Below, one piece after another: positions 15,727 through 24,125 of a DNA stretch of 33,354 bases. The stretch spans positions 1 through 33,354 of the IMG/VR virus record IMGVR_UViG_3300023296_000836. The stretch is one strand, 5' to 3'. Positions within the stretch are counted from its first letter, which is position 1. Each line of letters begins with the position of its first letter. The notes under the pieces were generated by a model that saw only the letters and a program-made list of their open reading frames with translations, was not told the DNA's origin and made no database searches. The position numbers and the translations under genes were made by a program. The stretch is from a virus.

Positions 15727-16443
15727 TTATGGCCCCCACGCTTGGACACGTCGGTCGCGCACCTGCTCGGTGTTGACCGACCCATAGGCTTTAAGGTCTT
15801 TGAAGGCCTGCATGGCCTGCTTTTCGATCCGGTCCATGCGTCCGGCCTCGAGGCGGCGTACCGGCCCGTCACTGATAAGAAAGGCGGTCGACAGCGTCAG
15901 CCAAAGCTGCGCCGCTGTATAAAGGCCGTGCTGCTCGGCGAACGGCCGCTTTGTCAGGTCCGGCGAATAAGTCTGAACCAAGAACTTGGCGGTGTAGCCG
16001 CTCGACGGCACCGGATAGAAGTACACTTTCTGTTCGTCGTCGGACGCCAAGCGATCGATGTAGAAGTATTCAGGGCGCCCGGTCGCGGCTTTGTTCTGGA
16101 TGTTCTCGTAGTCGACGCGGCGAAGTTGTTCCAACGGATCGTCGTCGCTGCCGGTCGTGATCCAGACGCCGGGCACGCTAACAATGCCGTCGCTTGGATA
16201 GTCTGTGCCCAAGAGCGTCTCCAGGACGTATGACCCGGTATCAGCCGTCAACGCCTTGGAAATAGTTGCCGGCCGCAACCAGAACGCGGCCTCGGTCCCG
16301 CAGATGTGCGCCAGGTTCATGTCCATCCAGTAGAGCGTTTCCTGCAGCTCTTCCGGATCGGCCTCGGCGTCGTTGATGGAATAGGCGCCGATCTTGCGAA
16401 GGGCGCGCTCGCCGATTTCCTTGGCATTGAACCGTTTGGCCAT
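15727..16443 (-). CDS. Head-to-tail adaptor, P22 gp4-like
   Basis: 238 residues from ATG 16443, with GGAGGTCTGAGC before it; the frame is open further upstream but only as a shadow of the RyR gene. The N-terminus (AKEIGERALRKIGAYS, then ELQETLYWMDMNLAHI) matches the helical start of gp4-type neck proteins. The middle holds PEYFYIDRL and KVYFYPVPSSGYTAKF, and the C-terminus is a helix. In P22, gp4 binds the portal ring and extends it for gp10. This protein is longer than P22 gp4 (166 residues), which is common in relatives. It is the first of the neck/tail genes. Confidence 0.8.
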   Translation of the reverse strand: MAKRFNAKEIGERALRKIGAYSINDAEADPEELQETLYWMDMNLAHICGTEAAFWLRPATISKALTADTGSYVLETLLGTDYPSDGIVSVPGVWITTGSDDDPLEQLRRVDYENIQNKAATGRPEYFYIDRLASDDEQKVYFYPVPSSGYTAKFLVQTYSPDLTKRPFAEQHGLYTAAQLWLTLSTAFLISDGPVRRLEAGRMDRIEKQAMQAFKDLKAYGSVNTEQVRDRRVQAWGP

Positions 16444-16445
16444 GC

Positions 16446-16799
16446 TCAGACCTCCGCCACGACAAGGGCAAAGAAGACATTGTGAAGAAGAACGGCGCGG
16501 CGGCGCCCGACCTCGGAGAGCTCGTCCCACGGCACCATGTTCGGATCTCGCCGCACCAGCCAGTCACGGGCCTCGCCGACCCGCCAGCCGCGCGCCAGCA
16601 TCCCTTGCCGCCAATAGTCGTGGGCGGCATGCGCCGGCGCGACCGGGTTATCGATCAGGTAGTCGACGAGCTCGAGCATGGCTTCCTGCATCCAGCGTGG
16701 CGCGTCATGCCATGCCGGCAGATAGTCATCGCCAAGCGCGCGCAGGTAAGCCCGTCCGGCTTCGTGCAGAGTCTCGGCGATGACGTCTTTCTCGAACAT
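16446..16799 (-). CDS. RyR-domain-like small protein
   Basis: 117 residues. The pattern ETLHEAGRAYLRALGDD, then PAWHDAPRWMQEAM, then DNPVAPAHAAHDYW, GWRVGEARD and NMVPWDELSEVGRRRAVLL follows that of the RyR (ryanodine-receptor repeat) domain as found in many phage and bacterial proteins: His-Glu-x3-x-Tyr, W-x-x-A-P-x-W, P-x3-H-x-x-W, GW-x-x-G and V-P-x-x-x-L. The prokaryotic function is unknown, and a ligand-binding role is inference. It lies between a structural gene and the neck adaptor, in the same operon (3-nt gap on each side). Confidence 0.75.
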   Translation of the reverse strand: MFEKDVIAETLHEAGRAYLRALGDDYLPAWHDAPRWMQEAMLELVDYLIDNPVAPAHAAHDYWRQGMLARGWRVGEARDWLVRRDPNMVPWDELSEVGRRRAVLLHNVFFALVVAEV

Positions 16800-16801
16800 G
16801 C

Positions 16802-17350
16802 TCAGGCGCCCAGGTCGACCGGGCCAAGCAGGCTGTCGAGGCTCTCCCGGTCCATCTGCGGCGCGACCACGCCGTCGCTGCGGCCGGTAACCGCAACATT
16901 GACCTCCGGCTTGTTGGCGAGAATGAAGGAGATGATGTCGTCTTTCGCCGTCGTCTTCTTGATGACCTCCGACCCGGCAAAGCGCTTGGCCCGCTTGATA
17001 AGGCTTTCCTGGGTCAGCTCTTCGAGACGGGCGACAACCTCGTCCTCCTCGAGAACCAGCCGCCCGCTGTCGGGTTTCTTGTTGGAGGGCGGCGTGATGA
17101 CCTTGCCGTCGGGGCCGCGGACCTCGAAGGCTTCGTCGATCAGGAACGTGTAGGCGTCCTCGAGCGGCACTTCGCAGGGCTTGTTGCTGTCGGACGTGAT
17201 CGGGTAGGTGCGGCCGGACCGCGCTTGGTGGTTGGCCACGGCGCCCGGTGGCAAATTCTTCTGGATGACCGTGGCCATCTCGTCGCGGTTCTTCTTATCG
17301 TTGCCCGTCTCGGCCAAATCGGCCGTCTTCTCTGCTGCTTGCGGAGCCAT
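16802..17350 (-). CDS. Structural-operon hypothetical protein
   Basis: 182 residues, AGAGGAGATTTATC before the ATG. Residues 1-60 are polar and probably disordered, residues ~65-110 contain DAYTFLIDEAFEVRGPDGK, and the C-terminal half is helical and charged, with AKDDIISFILANKPEVNV. The last part resembles that of the 21057 gene (FAAMTKAEIRRFIGEKFSVD) in being a short helix-loop-helix near the C-terminus. It follows the likely decoration gene and its terminator. Possible head-completion protein, unproven. Confidence 0.6.
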   Translation of the reverse strand: MAPQAAEKTADLAETGNDKKNRDEMATVIQKNLPPGAVANHQARSGRTYPITSDSNKPCEVPLEDAYTFLIDEAFEVRGPDGKVITPPSNKKPDSGRLVLEEDEVVARLEELTQESLIKRAKRFAGSEVIKKTTAKDDIISFILANKPEVNVAVTGRSDGVVAPQMDRESLDSLLGPVDLGA

Positions 17351-17399
17351 GATAAATCTCCTCTGTGGTTGGCTCTAAATGAACAAATGAAATGGATAA

Positions 17400-17436
17400 A
17401 AAGAGGCGGGGCCGAAAAAGCCCCGCCCCTCTAATC
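17400..17436 (-). terminator. Intrinsic terminator after the decoration gene
   Basis: GGCGGGGC-loop(UUUUUCG)-GCCCCGCC with a further AGAG/CUCU extension and a U-tract on the minus strand. It lies 20 nt after the stop at 17456 and before the 17350 ribosome site. Confidence 0.85.
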
Positions 17437-17455
17437 GTCAGGGGTTCCCCTGGCC

Positions 17456-18166
17456 TCAGTTCATGAGAACGTAAGGCAGGTAGATGAACCCTTCGGCGGT
17501 GTCGGTGCCGGCGGAAAGCGTGTACGTGATCGACTTTGCGGTCGAAACGTGGCTTTCCGGCACCAGGTCGCCGCTGCTTTCGTCGACGTACAGGAGGGCG
17601 CCCAGCGTTGCCGCACCGTCGGCGAGAGTCGCCTTGGCCAGCGCCGCGGTGGCGACCGTGAGACCGTCGATGAAGCCGTCGGCGTTGCCGGAAGCCCCGC
17701 TGTCGGTGCCGACGTCGATGGTTTCGGTTGCGTCCAAGGTCGTGGTACGCACCGCGGCGTTCGGCAGGAACAGCGCGTTGGCCGGCTCGTCGAAACCACT
17801 GTCGGTCTCGGTGGTTGCCGTGGTGTCGCCGATGGCAAACGGGATGACCATCGTTTGATGGCGTACCGTGATGTCGACGGCGAAGTCATGGCCACCCTGG
17901 GGAACACCGGTTTCCACCAAGAATTGGCCACCCGGCGCGAGGATGTAGAGATCCACGGTGTCGACGCTGTCGGCAACATAGAACTCCGCCTTGCCGGCGG
18001 TGAGCGAAACGGGGTTGGAAAGCGTCGCCCCGTCTTTGTCGGTGATGGTGGCCTTGGTGGTATCGCCGGCGATGCAGACAAGAACCACGCCCCCCGCGGC
18101 GGCGATCATCGCCGCACGGGAAAAGCCTCCGATCCCCTTGTAGAGTTGGAAGTTGATGCGTTTCAT
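17456..18166 (-). CDS. Probable head decoration / capsid-associated protein
   Basis: 236 residues, AAAGGAACGATGCA before the ATG. All-beta and Thr/Ala/Asp-rich. The N-terminal part (MKRINFQLYKG, then TTKATITDKDGATLSNPVS and FYVADSVDTVDLYILAPGG) resembles the small anchor fold of the two fibres in strand order. The remainder resembles capsid surface or decoration proteins (ALFLPNAAVRTTTLDATETI, then GTDTAEGFIYLPYVLM). It is directly after the major capsid gene, the usual place of decoration proteins, and is followed by a strong terminator, consistent with high expression of the capsid pair. A fibre-like role cannot be excluded. Confidence 0.6.
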   Translation of the reverse strand: MKRINFQLYKGIGGFSRAAMIAAAGGVVLVCIAGDTTKATITDKDGATLSNPVSLTAGKAEFYVADSVDTVDLYILAPGGQFLVETGVPQGGHDFAVDITVRHQTMVIPFAIGDTTATTETDSGFDEPANALFLPNAAVRTTTLDATETIDVGTDSGASGNADGFIDGLTVATAALAKATLADGAATLGALLYVDESSGDLVPESHVSTAKSITYTLSAGTDTAEGFIYLPYVLMN

Positions 18167-18210
18167 TGCATCGTTCCTTTCGTGTCAGTTTTGAGGGTGA
18201 ACCGTCAGGC

Positions 18211-19332
18211 TTACGCCGTGGCGGCGGCGGCCGTCTTCATGGTGATGAGGCCGTAGTCTTCCGTCGCGTTGGAGTCGTAACGCGATTTGTACTGCGGTTT
18301 CAGCAACCCGAAGATGCGGCCGGTGGCGATCGCAGGGCGGTTTTTGTAGTCGGTGTTATCCGACTCCGCCCAATCGAGGCCGCCGAGCATGGCGGCACCG
18401 GCAGCGCAGGCGCCCATGAGGAACGATTGCGCACCATCGACCGTTCCGGCCGAGCCCCATTTGCTGCTCGACGCCAGACCGAGGGTGTTGAACACCTTCT
18501 GGTGGTCGTAGATCACCACGTCGTTGATGACCTTCTTGGCGTGTGTGAACAGCGGGTTGTTCATGCCGCGCGGCATGGCCTGGGCGTTGAGCGCCTTGTA
18601 GTCGGAGTCCTTTTCCAGATCGCGGCATTGCTCGGTCGACAGCACCAGGACGTAGTAGCCCTTGCCGCCGGCACGGATCGGCTTGATGCGTTTCCGCTTC
18701 GCCAAGGCCTTCGCCTCGATGACCAGGTCCCACTTCATGATGTCGTTCGCCGTCAACGTGTTCTCGGACGTTGCCGAGCCCGCATACAGGATGCGGTTGG
18801 ACGACGCGGCGACGACGTCGGAGGCGAACCGCAACGTGCTCAGTTGCGAGGACGCATCGCGGGTCGAGCCATCGGTGTTGAGCGTATAGGCCCGACCGGC
18901 GATGGTCAGGAACATGAGCTCGTCGATGGTGTCGGCCAGCCAGAAACCGAGAGCGTCGCGCGCCTGAACGCGGAAACGGATCACGGTGTCCTGCTCGGAC
19001 ATGCGGCCGCGCGAGCGAACGCCGTTCCGAAGCTGGTCGATCTGGATGGTCTGCTCGTCGGCGACCAGCGCTTCCTCGTTACCTTCGAGGACGTTGTCAC
19101 CGGCGACGCCGCCACCGGTCAGGTCGGTGACCAGGGGCAGGACGGCTTTAGAGCCGCGCGAGTCCTTGGTCAGTTCCGTCACACGAATGATGGGACGGTT
19201 CATATCGGACGTGCTGGCACCCATGAAGGCGTTGGACATGAAGAAGTTTTCGTCACGTCCCTGTTTCGCCACCTTGGTCGACCATGCCGTCCGCTGCAGC
19301 GCCGATAAGGCGCCGAAATCGGTCTGAGACAT
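18211..19332 (-). CDS. Major capsid protein, N4-gp56 family
   Basis: 373 residues, AAAGGGAAACCT before the ATG. The order of motifs follows the N4-gp56-type capsid family: a helical start (LQRTAWSTKVAKQGRDENFF), then IIRVTELTKDSRGSKAVLPL, the typical GGGVAGDNVLEGNEEAL, then IQIDQLRNGVRSRGRMSEQD and the helix ALGFWLADTIDELMFLTIAG. The C-terminal half contains the P-domain region (GKGYYVLVLSTEQCRDLEKD) and ends GLLKPQYKSRYDSNATEDYG. It comes after the scaffold gene and one weak terminator. By family this is an HK97-fold shell protein. Confidence 0.9.
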   Translation of the reverse strand: MSQTDFGALSALQRTAWSTKVAKQGRDENFFMSNAFMGASTSDMNRPIIRVTELTKDSRGSKAVLPLVTDLTGGGVAGDNVLEGNEEALVADEQTIQIDQLRNGVRSRGRMSEQDTVIRFRVQARDALGFWLADTIDELMFLTIAGRAYTLNTDGSTRDASSQLSTLRFASDVVAASSNRILYAGSATSENTLTANDIMKWDLVIEAKALAKRKRIKPIRAGGKGYYVLVLSTEQCRDLEKDSDYKALNAQAMPRGMNNPLFTHAKKVINDVVIYDHQKVFNTLGLASSSKWGSAGTVDGAQSFLMGACAAGAAMLGGLDWAESDNTDYKNRPAIATGRIFGLLKPQYKSRYDSNATEDYGLITMKTAAAATA

Positions 19333-19393
19333 AGGTTTCCCTTTCGAGATTGAGAGTTGAGGTTGACCGGATCCCGACGTCTGCAGACCAATG

Positions 19394-19414
19394 AAAAAGT
19401 CCGCTTGCGCGGCC
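19394..19414 (-). terminator. Intrinsic terminator between scaffold and capsid
   Basis: GGCCGC-GCAA-GCGGAC stem (one G-A mismatch, GNRA loop) followed by UUUUU on the minus strand, 12 nt after the scaffold stop. The mismatch suggests it leaks, allowing read-through to the capsid gene. Confidence 0.7.
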
Positions 19415-19425
19415 TTTCGGTGTGC

Positions 19426-20577
19426 TTAGTCCGGAATCCCGAGCCGTTTCGCGAGGCCCGGCATTTGGTCGAGAAACTGGATTTGCTCCTCTTCGCCCAT
19501 GCCTTCCAGCTTGGCTTGGAGTTGCTGATCCGAAAGCTGTCCCTCGGCGCCGTTCCCCACGGCGTTGATGTTGGGCGGATGGTTCGAGGCCCTGGCAAGA
19601 GCCGCTTCACGGTCCTTCGCCGATTGGCTGAGACCGCTACCATTGCCCGGCGACTGCGGTTGTTTTCCGCCACCCTGTTGACCACCGGCGCCCGCTTCTG
19701 CGGGGGCGGCCGGCGTGTAGTATTGGCCGAAGTGCTTGTGCGCAGCCTCGGCCGCCATGTTGTGCAAGCGGACGGTGCCAAGAGCGCCAGGCCGGATCGG
19801 TTCCCCGGCGGCTTCGGCGTCTCGGTATGCATGATCCACGAACTGCTGCATCTGCGTCTCATCGAGCGCTTTGATGATCGGAAACGTCGATTCGAGCCGT
19901 TGCAGGTTCTCCTCGATCTTCGTATCGAGCACGACCTGGCGCGAACCGGTGTCCCGGTCGCCCCGCTGGGCGTCTTCGATAGCGCGGATCTCGGATTCCA
20001 GCGCGCGTTCCTTCTTGCGGGCCTCGGAGAAAGAGATTTCGCCGTTGTCGGCGTCGTCCCAAATCTTATCGACCCTCGCATTTAGGTCCGTGAGATGCTG
20101 TTCAGGCGTCGGCGGCTGGCTTGCGTTTTCCGGTTGCCCGGGCCCGTTCGATTGCTCGAGACGGCCCAAGCGCTCGTTTAGCGCGGCCAGATTGCCCCTG
20201 AGAATGGCGTTGTCGCGTTCGGCGTCCTGTCGACGTTTGCGCTCCGCTTGGACCGCGGCCGTCGGCACTTTGCCGTCCTCGCCTTCCTCGTCGTCACCGG
20301 CGGCAGCTTTTTTGCCGTCGGCGGTGTCCTGCTTGCTGTCACCGGTCGCATTGTCGAGGACCTGTTGGTTTTCGTCCTTTTTCCCGGCTGCTTCGTCATC
20401 GTTGCCGGCGTCGGCGGCCTGCTTATCGGCCTCCTCGGCTTCTTGAAGAGCCCGTTCGGCCTCCTCGGCTTCGATGTCTTCCGGGGTTTTGAACTCCTGG
20501 TCCTCAACCACTTCCTTTTTGGTGGCGGTATCTTCCGGGCCTTGCGGCTCGGTCGCAGTCTGATCGTCTTCTTTCAT
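19426..20577 (-). CDS. Capsid scaffolding protein
   Basis: 383 residues, GAGAGGTAGACC before the ATG. It is very acidic at the start (Glu/Asp/Ala-rich, residues 1-110) and has a clear coiled coil around 110-150 (QAERKRRQDAERDNAILRGN). A further long helix follows (RKKERALESEIRAIEDAQRG), then a Gly/Gln-rich linker, and a C-terminal helix-turn (MGEEEQIQFLDQMPGLAKRL). This acidic, coiled-coil, low-complexity layout just before the major capsid gene is typical of phage scaffold proteins, whose C-terminal helix binds the shell during assembly and which are later removed. Confidence 0.8.
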   Translation of the reverse strand: MKEDDQTATEPQGPEDTATKKEVVEDQEFKTPEDIEAEEAERALQEAEEADKQAADAGNDDEAAGKKDENQQVLDNATGDSKQDTADGKKAAAGDDEEGEDGKVPTAAVQAERKRRQDAERDNAILRGNLAALNERLGRLEQSNGPGQPENASQPPTPEQHLTDLNARVDKIWDDADNGEISFSEARKKERALESEIRAIEDAQRGDRDTGSRQVVLDTKIEENLQRLESTFPIIKALDETQMQQFVDHAYRDAEAAGEPIRPGALGTVRLHNMAAEAAHKHFGQYYTPAAPAEAGAGGQQGGGKQPQSPGNGSGLSQSAKDREAALARASNHPPNINAVGNGAEGQLSDQQLQAKLEGMGEEEQIQFLDQMPGLAKRLGIPD

Positions 20578-20598
20578 GGTCTACCTCTCATGCGCTGG

Positions 20599-20800
20599 TA
20601 GGTGGCGAAACGCCCGGCTACGCCCGGCGGCGGCGTCCGACTTGACGGGGTCGGCACCCGTTCGCCCGATTACCCCCGGCGGCGGGGTTGCCGTGATGAC
20701 GGACACGGCACCCGTTCGCCCGATTACCCCCGGCGGCGGGGTTGCCGTGATGACGGACACGGCGGCCGGATACGCCCGATTACCCCCGGCGGCGGGGCAC
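20599..20800. repeat. 54-bp tandem repeat, about 3.5 copies
   Basis: Copies start at about 20653, 20707 and 20761 with a degenerate unit before them (20599). The first two are nearly identical. Each unit holds CCCCGCCGCCGGGG and CCGTCATCACGG, both able to form a small hairpin in RNA. The array fills the leader between the terminator at 20802 and the scaffold gene. Confidence 0.85.
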
Positions 20801-20801
20801 G

Positions 20802-20825
20802 AAAAAAGCCGCCCGGCGGCGGCTT
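20802..20825 (-). terminator. Intrinsic terminator after the 63-residue gene
   Basis: AAGCCGCC-GCCG-GGCGGCUU stem plus a U6 tract on the minus strand, about 50 nt after the stop at 20876. It separates the portal gene group from the scaffold/capsid group. Confidence 0.8.
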
Positions 20826-20875
20826 CATCGTGAAACTCTGCAAATTGACTAAAAAATATTCAGTTTCTATTCAGG

Positions 20876-21067
20876 CTATTGCCGCGTCGGTTCGATCACG
20901 GTTTCCGTAAAGTCTTCGTGCTGAATGACGCGCCGGCACCAAACGCAGCCGCTCAATTGACTGCGTAAGCAAGCGTCGCCGCTCAGATGACAGACGGGCG
21001 GACCCTGACAAATAATCAGTGTCTGGTCCGGCTCGTCGTAGTCGTAGTCGTCATCTTCAAGCGGCAT
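20876..21067 (-). CDS. Small Cys-rich acidic protein
   Basis: 63 residues. It begins MPLEDDDYDYDEPDQTLIIC with an acidic/Tyr start, then five Cys within 25 residues (one isolated, then C-x5-C, C-x6-C and C-x-x-C spacing), which could bind zinc or form disulfides. The start overlaps the upstream gene's stop by 11 nt, and there is no separate ribosome site, so it is probably translationally coupled. It closes the portal gene group before the terminator. Function unknown. Confidence 0.55.
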   Translation of the reverse strand: MPLEDDDYDYDEPDQTLIICQGPPVCHLSGDACLRSQLSGCVWCRRVIQHEDFTETVIEPTRQ

Positions 21068-21512
21068 GCTCGGCCCAAATCTTCTCGGCCTCTTTGACGA
21101 TGACGGGCTTGCTCTTCCAGGAGACCGTCATGTCGACGCTGAATTTCTCGCCGATGAAGCGGCGGATTTCTGCCTTGGTCATCGCGGCGAAGTCGGGCAT
21201 GTCGACCTCGTTGGCGGCCTCGTCACCGTCGCTGGCGGGCGCGGCCTCTGCTTTGACCTCGTCGACCAGAACGTCGCCGTCTTCGATCTGCACGTCCTTG
21301 GCGTTGAAGACGGTATGCCAGGTCTTGTGGTCGGTCGTGCCGTGCGCGAACGGGTTGGGAAAGTCGACGAGGCGCAATTCTGCGCACTTTTTGCGCACCA
21401 CGGCGGCGGCCATGGCGACGTTGCGGCGATCGACGGGAAGCATGGCTTCGCGGATAAGTCCGGCGTGACGCGGTGAATGTTCAAGGGCCTTCTCGATCTG
21501 CTTGTTCAACAT
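21057..21512 (-). CDS. Structural-operon hypothetical protein
   Basis: 151 residues from ATG 21512, with AAGGAACGG before it; the longer frame upstream overlaps another gene and has no support. The first half is helical (QIEKALEHSPRHAGLIREAM, then VAMAAAVVRKKCAELRL), the middle is acidic, and the C-terminal ~45 residues form a small helical module (DFAAMTKAEIRRFIGEKFSVD and a basic end). The module looks like the short SAP/LEM-like helices seen in phage head proteins, though this is only a visual impression. It lies between portal and scaffold genes. Confidence 0.6.
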   Translation of the reverse strand: MLNKQIEKALEHSPRHAGLIREAMLPVDRRNVAMAAAVVRKKCAELRLVDFPNPFAHGTTDHKTWHTVFNAKDVQIEDGDVLVDEVKAEAAPASDGDEAANEVDMPDFAAMTKAEIRRFIGEKFSVDMTVSWKSKPVIVKEAEKIWAEHAA

Positions 21513-21526
21513 GGTCCGTTCCTTGT

Positions 21527-22066
21527 TCAGTTTGGCCGGGTCTGACCCTGCGCGAGTTTGATCTGCTGGTTCGGCTGTGCGTCGATCGCCTCCATGGCAA
21601 TCCGCCACGACCGATACGCCGCCTCGCCGTGCTCTCCCCACTTCTCTATGGGCCACGCCATGATTTCTTTCGGCTTGATGTGCCCGGCGGTGTCTATGGG
21701 AAACTGAATATCGCCGTCGCGGTCCTTCCAGAGCAGATAGAACCGGGAAAACCCCTGATCCATCCATCCGCCGATCCAAGCGCCGCGGTGGTTCAATTCC
21801 CGGTTCAGGTAAGCGACGACGCGGCGCGCATAGTCGCGCATCGATTCCTGCGGCCCGGTGCCGTCGACCTTGGACCAATATCTCCAAGCGCCGTTTTCGG
21901 CATACTGAAAACAGACCCAGCAACGCGACCCGCTCTCGCGCATGAACCACGCGATCAGACGCGATTCCAGCCACTCGCCCGGCAACGTATGCGTTCGCCC
22001 GGTCAGCTTTTCTTCGCCGGCCGTAAACTCTTCCGGCATGATGATCGAAGGATGTTGTCTACCCAT
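21527..22066 (-). CDS. Hypothetical protein next to the portal
   Basis: 179 residues, GAGGAGCGGGCAAT before the ATG, overlapping the portal stop by 8 nt. Trp-rich (12 Trp), with a segment HTLPGEWLESRLIAWFMRES, then RCWVCFQYAENGAWRYW and GAWIGGWMDQGFSRFYLLWK. It is a soluble protein without membrane segments. No family recognised. The close coupling to the portal gene hints at a role in head assembly, without proof. Confidence 0.6.
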   Translation of the reverse strand: MGRQHPSIIMPEEFTAGEEKLTGRTHTLPGEWLESRLIAWFMRESGSRCWVCFQYAENGAWRYWSKVDGTGPQESMRDYARRVVAYLNRELNHRGAWIGGWMDQGFSRFYLLWKDRDGDIQFPIDTAGHIKPKEIMAWPIEKWGEHGEAAYRSWRIAMEAIDAQPNQQIKLAQGQTRPN

Positions 22067-24125
22067 ATTGCCCGCTCCTCGTCTCTACGCCCCCGCCCTC
22101 CGGGACTGGTTGCGGTGCCTGTGCGGCACCTGGGGCCATCGGTGCGCCAGCACCCGGCCCGTATCCTGCTGTTGGCGTCGCCTGCATACCGCCGGCGCCG
22201 GTGCCCATCATCGGCGCTCCCATCGTCGCGCCTGCGGTCATGACGTCGTCGCCGGTGGCGATCCCTTGGGACGCCATCAACGCCTGGACTCGCTGTTTGA
22301 CCATTTCCTTTTGCGGGATGGACGATAGATCGATGGCGACGTCCATGACGGCCTCGAGCGGCAGGACGCCTTTCTCGATCAGTTCCATGAGCTCGTCGAA
22401 TTGCGCCGAGACGAACGACGCCGAAAGCGGTGTCTCGTCGATGGCGATCGCATACCGGCCGACCGTGATGTTGTTCTTTATCTCGCCGGCGACGCGGTGA
22501 TTGATCCGCATTTCGTCGAGAGACCCGTCTTCGCCCTGAATGCGCACCAGGCGATCTTCCGGGTAGTGCTCCTGCATCAATTCCAGTTTCTTGCGCGCGC
22601 CCAATTCCTTCGACCGGCTCATGTTGTCCATGTAGGTCTGAATGGAAATCACGCCCTGGCGCTGCCGGGCGATGATGGCCTTGCCGGATTTGACGCTTTC
22701 GTCGACGCCCTGCATGTCGCGGTTGACGCCGCTGATTTCGCGCAGGTCGTCGGTGTTCTTCATCTCTAGGCGTTCGTAGTTCTGCGGCACCGTGCCGGGC
22801 TGAACCGGCTTTGGCGCAAAGCCGCTTTCCTTGCCTTCCCAATAGCCGATGAAGCCGGACTTCGCGGAGTTGCGCTCCCAATTGCCCATCTCGTCGTCGG
22901 CGATGGACTCTTTGTGCAGGATCCACCCGGAATTGGCCGACCGCATGGTGATGTCGGTCTGTGCCGAGCGCATCTTGTTGATTTGGCGCTGCGGGTCCAA
23001 CAGGTCTTCGACCATGCCGCGGGTCTTGCCGCGCCGGAAGTACGGGAAATACGGAATGATGGTGAACGTGCTGTACGGGCTCCAATCGTCGTAAACGATG
23101 ACGTCGCCAATCAGTGTCGTCCATCGCACCCGGCGGATACGCTGGCGCGCCAAGCGGATCGGCGAGACCTTTCCCATGGCGGCGAATTTGCTGTCCGCCC
23201 ACTGCACCCATGATTGAATGCGCTGCTGGTCCCACGTGTCCGGCAACGGCTTCATCATGCCCGTTTCAAGGTCAATGATGACGTTCGCCATGACGCGCTT
23301 GTAGTGCTGCTGCTCGACTACTCGGACTGCCTTCCGGGTATCGTCGACAAGCCCGTGCGCAAACCCGACGTAGTCGCCAAACGACCCGTAGCCGTATTCC
23401 TGGTCCGGGTTGCCGCCGCCAAAGTTACGCCACGGCGTAATCTCGTTGATATAATCCAGGATCCCCGCCGGCATGCCGCTCGGGCCGTAACCGGAAATCA
23501 GCGGCTCGATGATCTTGCGGACCGGGATGCCGTAAAGCGCCTCGGTGTCGTCAAGGCTGGCCCACCGGCTCGTCGTGACGCGGGCGTGCTCGTTGATGTC
23601 GTACTTGTCGGCGTCGCAGTCCAAATAGACCGAGAACGGATCGAGCGCCTGACACTTGGCGGTGCCAAGGATGTTCTGCTCGAAGTCGATGCGCCAATCG
23701 GTGAAGCCCCGGGCGGTCATGATACCGTCCATGAACACTTCCGCGTCGACGTAAGGCTGCTGCGTCGCTTTGCTGATCTGCTTGGCGGTCTTGGTCAGCG
23801 CGTCAGCGACCTCGGCGGTGCTGGCTTCGTCGTCGCTCGGCAGATAATTCTCGTCGGTGCGGTTGTTGCGGTGATAGCCCAGCACCAGGCGTACCAGCGG
23901 TCCGATCTTGTTGAACGTCAGCGCCGGGCGTCCGTCGGCGTCGAGCGCTTTCAGATCGCTCTCGGACCACTGTTTGCCCTCGACAAACTCGACGCATTCC
24001 TTGGCGACCTCGGCCCATTGGGCTTGCGCCGCGGCGTCGCGTTGAAAGCGGTCCGAGATAAGCAGGATGGTTTCCCAATCCTGTTTCGGAAGTGGCCGCC
24101 TCGAGCTCAACGGGCCGTAGACCAT
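22059..24125 (-). CDS. Portal protein, P22-like
   Basis: 688 residues. The start follows the upstream stop directly (TAA-ATG), with GAAAAGG before it. The N-terminal clip and wing region (AAAQAQWAEVAKECVEFVEG, then KQWSESDLKAL and RPALTFNKIGPLVRLVLGYH) is typical of P22-type portals. The core contains VMANVIIDLETGMMKP, TIIPYFPYFRRGKTRGMVED and DITMRSANSGWILHKES, and the tunnel-loop/crown region follows (GVNRDMQGVDESVKSGKAI). The last ~70 residues are a Pro/Gly/Ala-rich tail. By family the portal forms a dodecamer at one vertex, docks terminase and later the neck proteins. Confidence 0.9.
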   Translation of the reverse strand: MVYGPLSSRRPLPKQDWETILLISDRFQRDAAAQAQWAEVAKECVEFVEGKQWSESDLKALDADGRPALTFNKIGPLVRLVLGYHRNNRTDENYLPSDDEASTAEVADALTKTAKQISKATQQPYVDAEVFMDGIMTARGFTDWRIDFEQNILGTAKCQALDPFSVYLDCDADKYDINEHARVTTSRWASLDDTEALYGIPVRKIIEPLISGYGPSGMPAGILDYINEITPWRNFGGGNPDQEYGYGSFGDYVGFAHGLVDDTRKAVRVVEQQHYKRVMANVIIDLETGMMKPLPDTWDQQRIQSWVQWADSKFAAMGKVSPIRLARQRIRRVRWTTLIGDVIVYDDWSPYSTFTIIPYFPYFRRGKTRGMVEDLLDPQRQINKMRSAQTDITMRSANSGWILHKESIADDEMGNWERNSAKSGFIGYWEGKESGFAPKPVQPGTVPQNYERLEMKNTDDLREISGVNRDMQGVDESVKSGKAIIARQRQGVISIQTYMDNMSRSKELGARKKLELMQEHYPEDRLVRIQGEDGSLDEMRINHRVAGEIKNNITVGRYAIAIDETPLSASFVSAQFDELMELIEKGVLPLEAVMDVAIDLSSIPQKEMVKQRVQALMASQGIATGDDVMTAGATMGAPMMGTGAGGMQATPTAGYGPGAGAPMAPGAAQAPQPVPEGGGVETRSGQYG

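Noticed and set aside
18166-19308. 380-residue plus-strand frame opposite the major capsid gene
   Set aside because: The capsid protein on the minus strand is well supported and the plus-strand product resembles no protein.
20576-20910. Plus-strand repeat protein in the 54-bp array
   Set aside because: The 18-residue periodic frame exists only because the repeat length is a multiple of three; no start signal and no partner domain.
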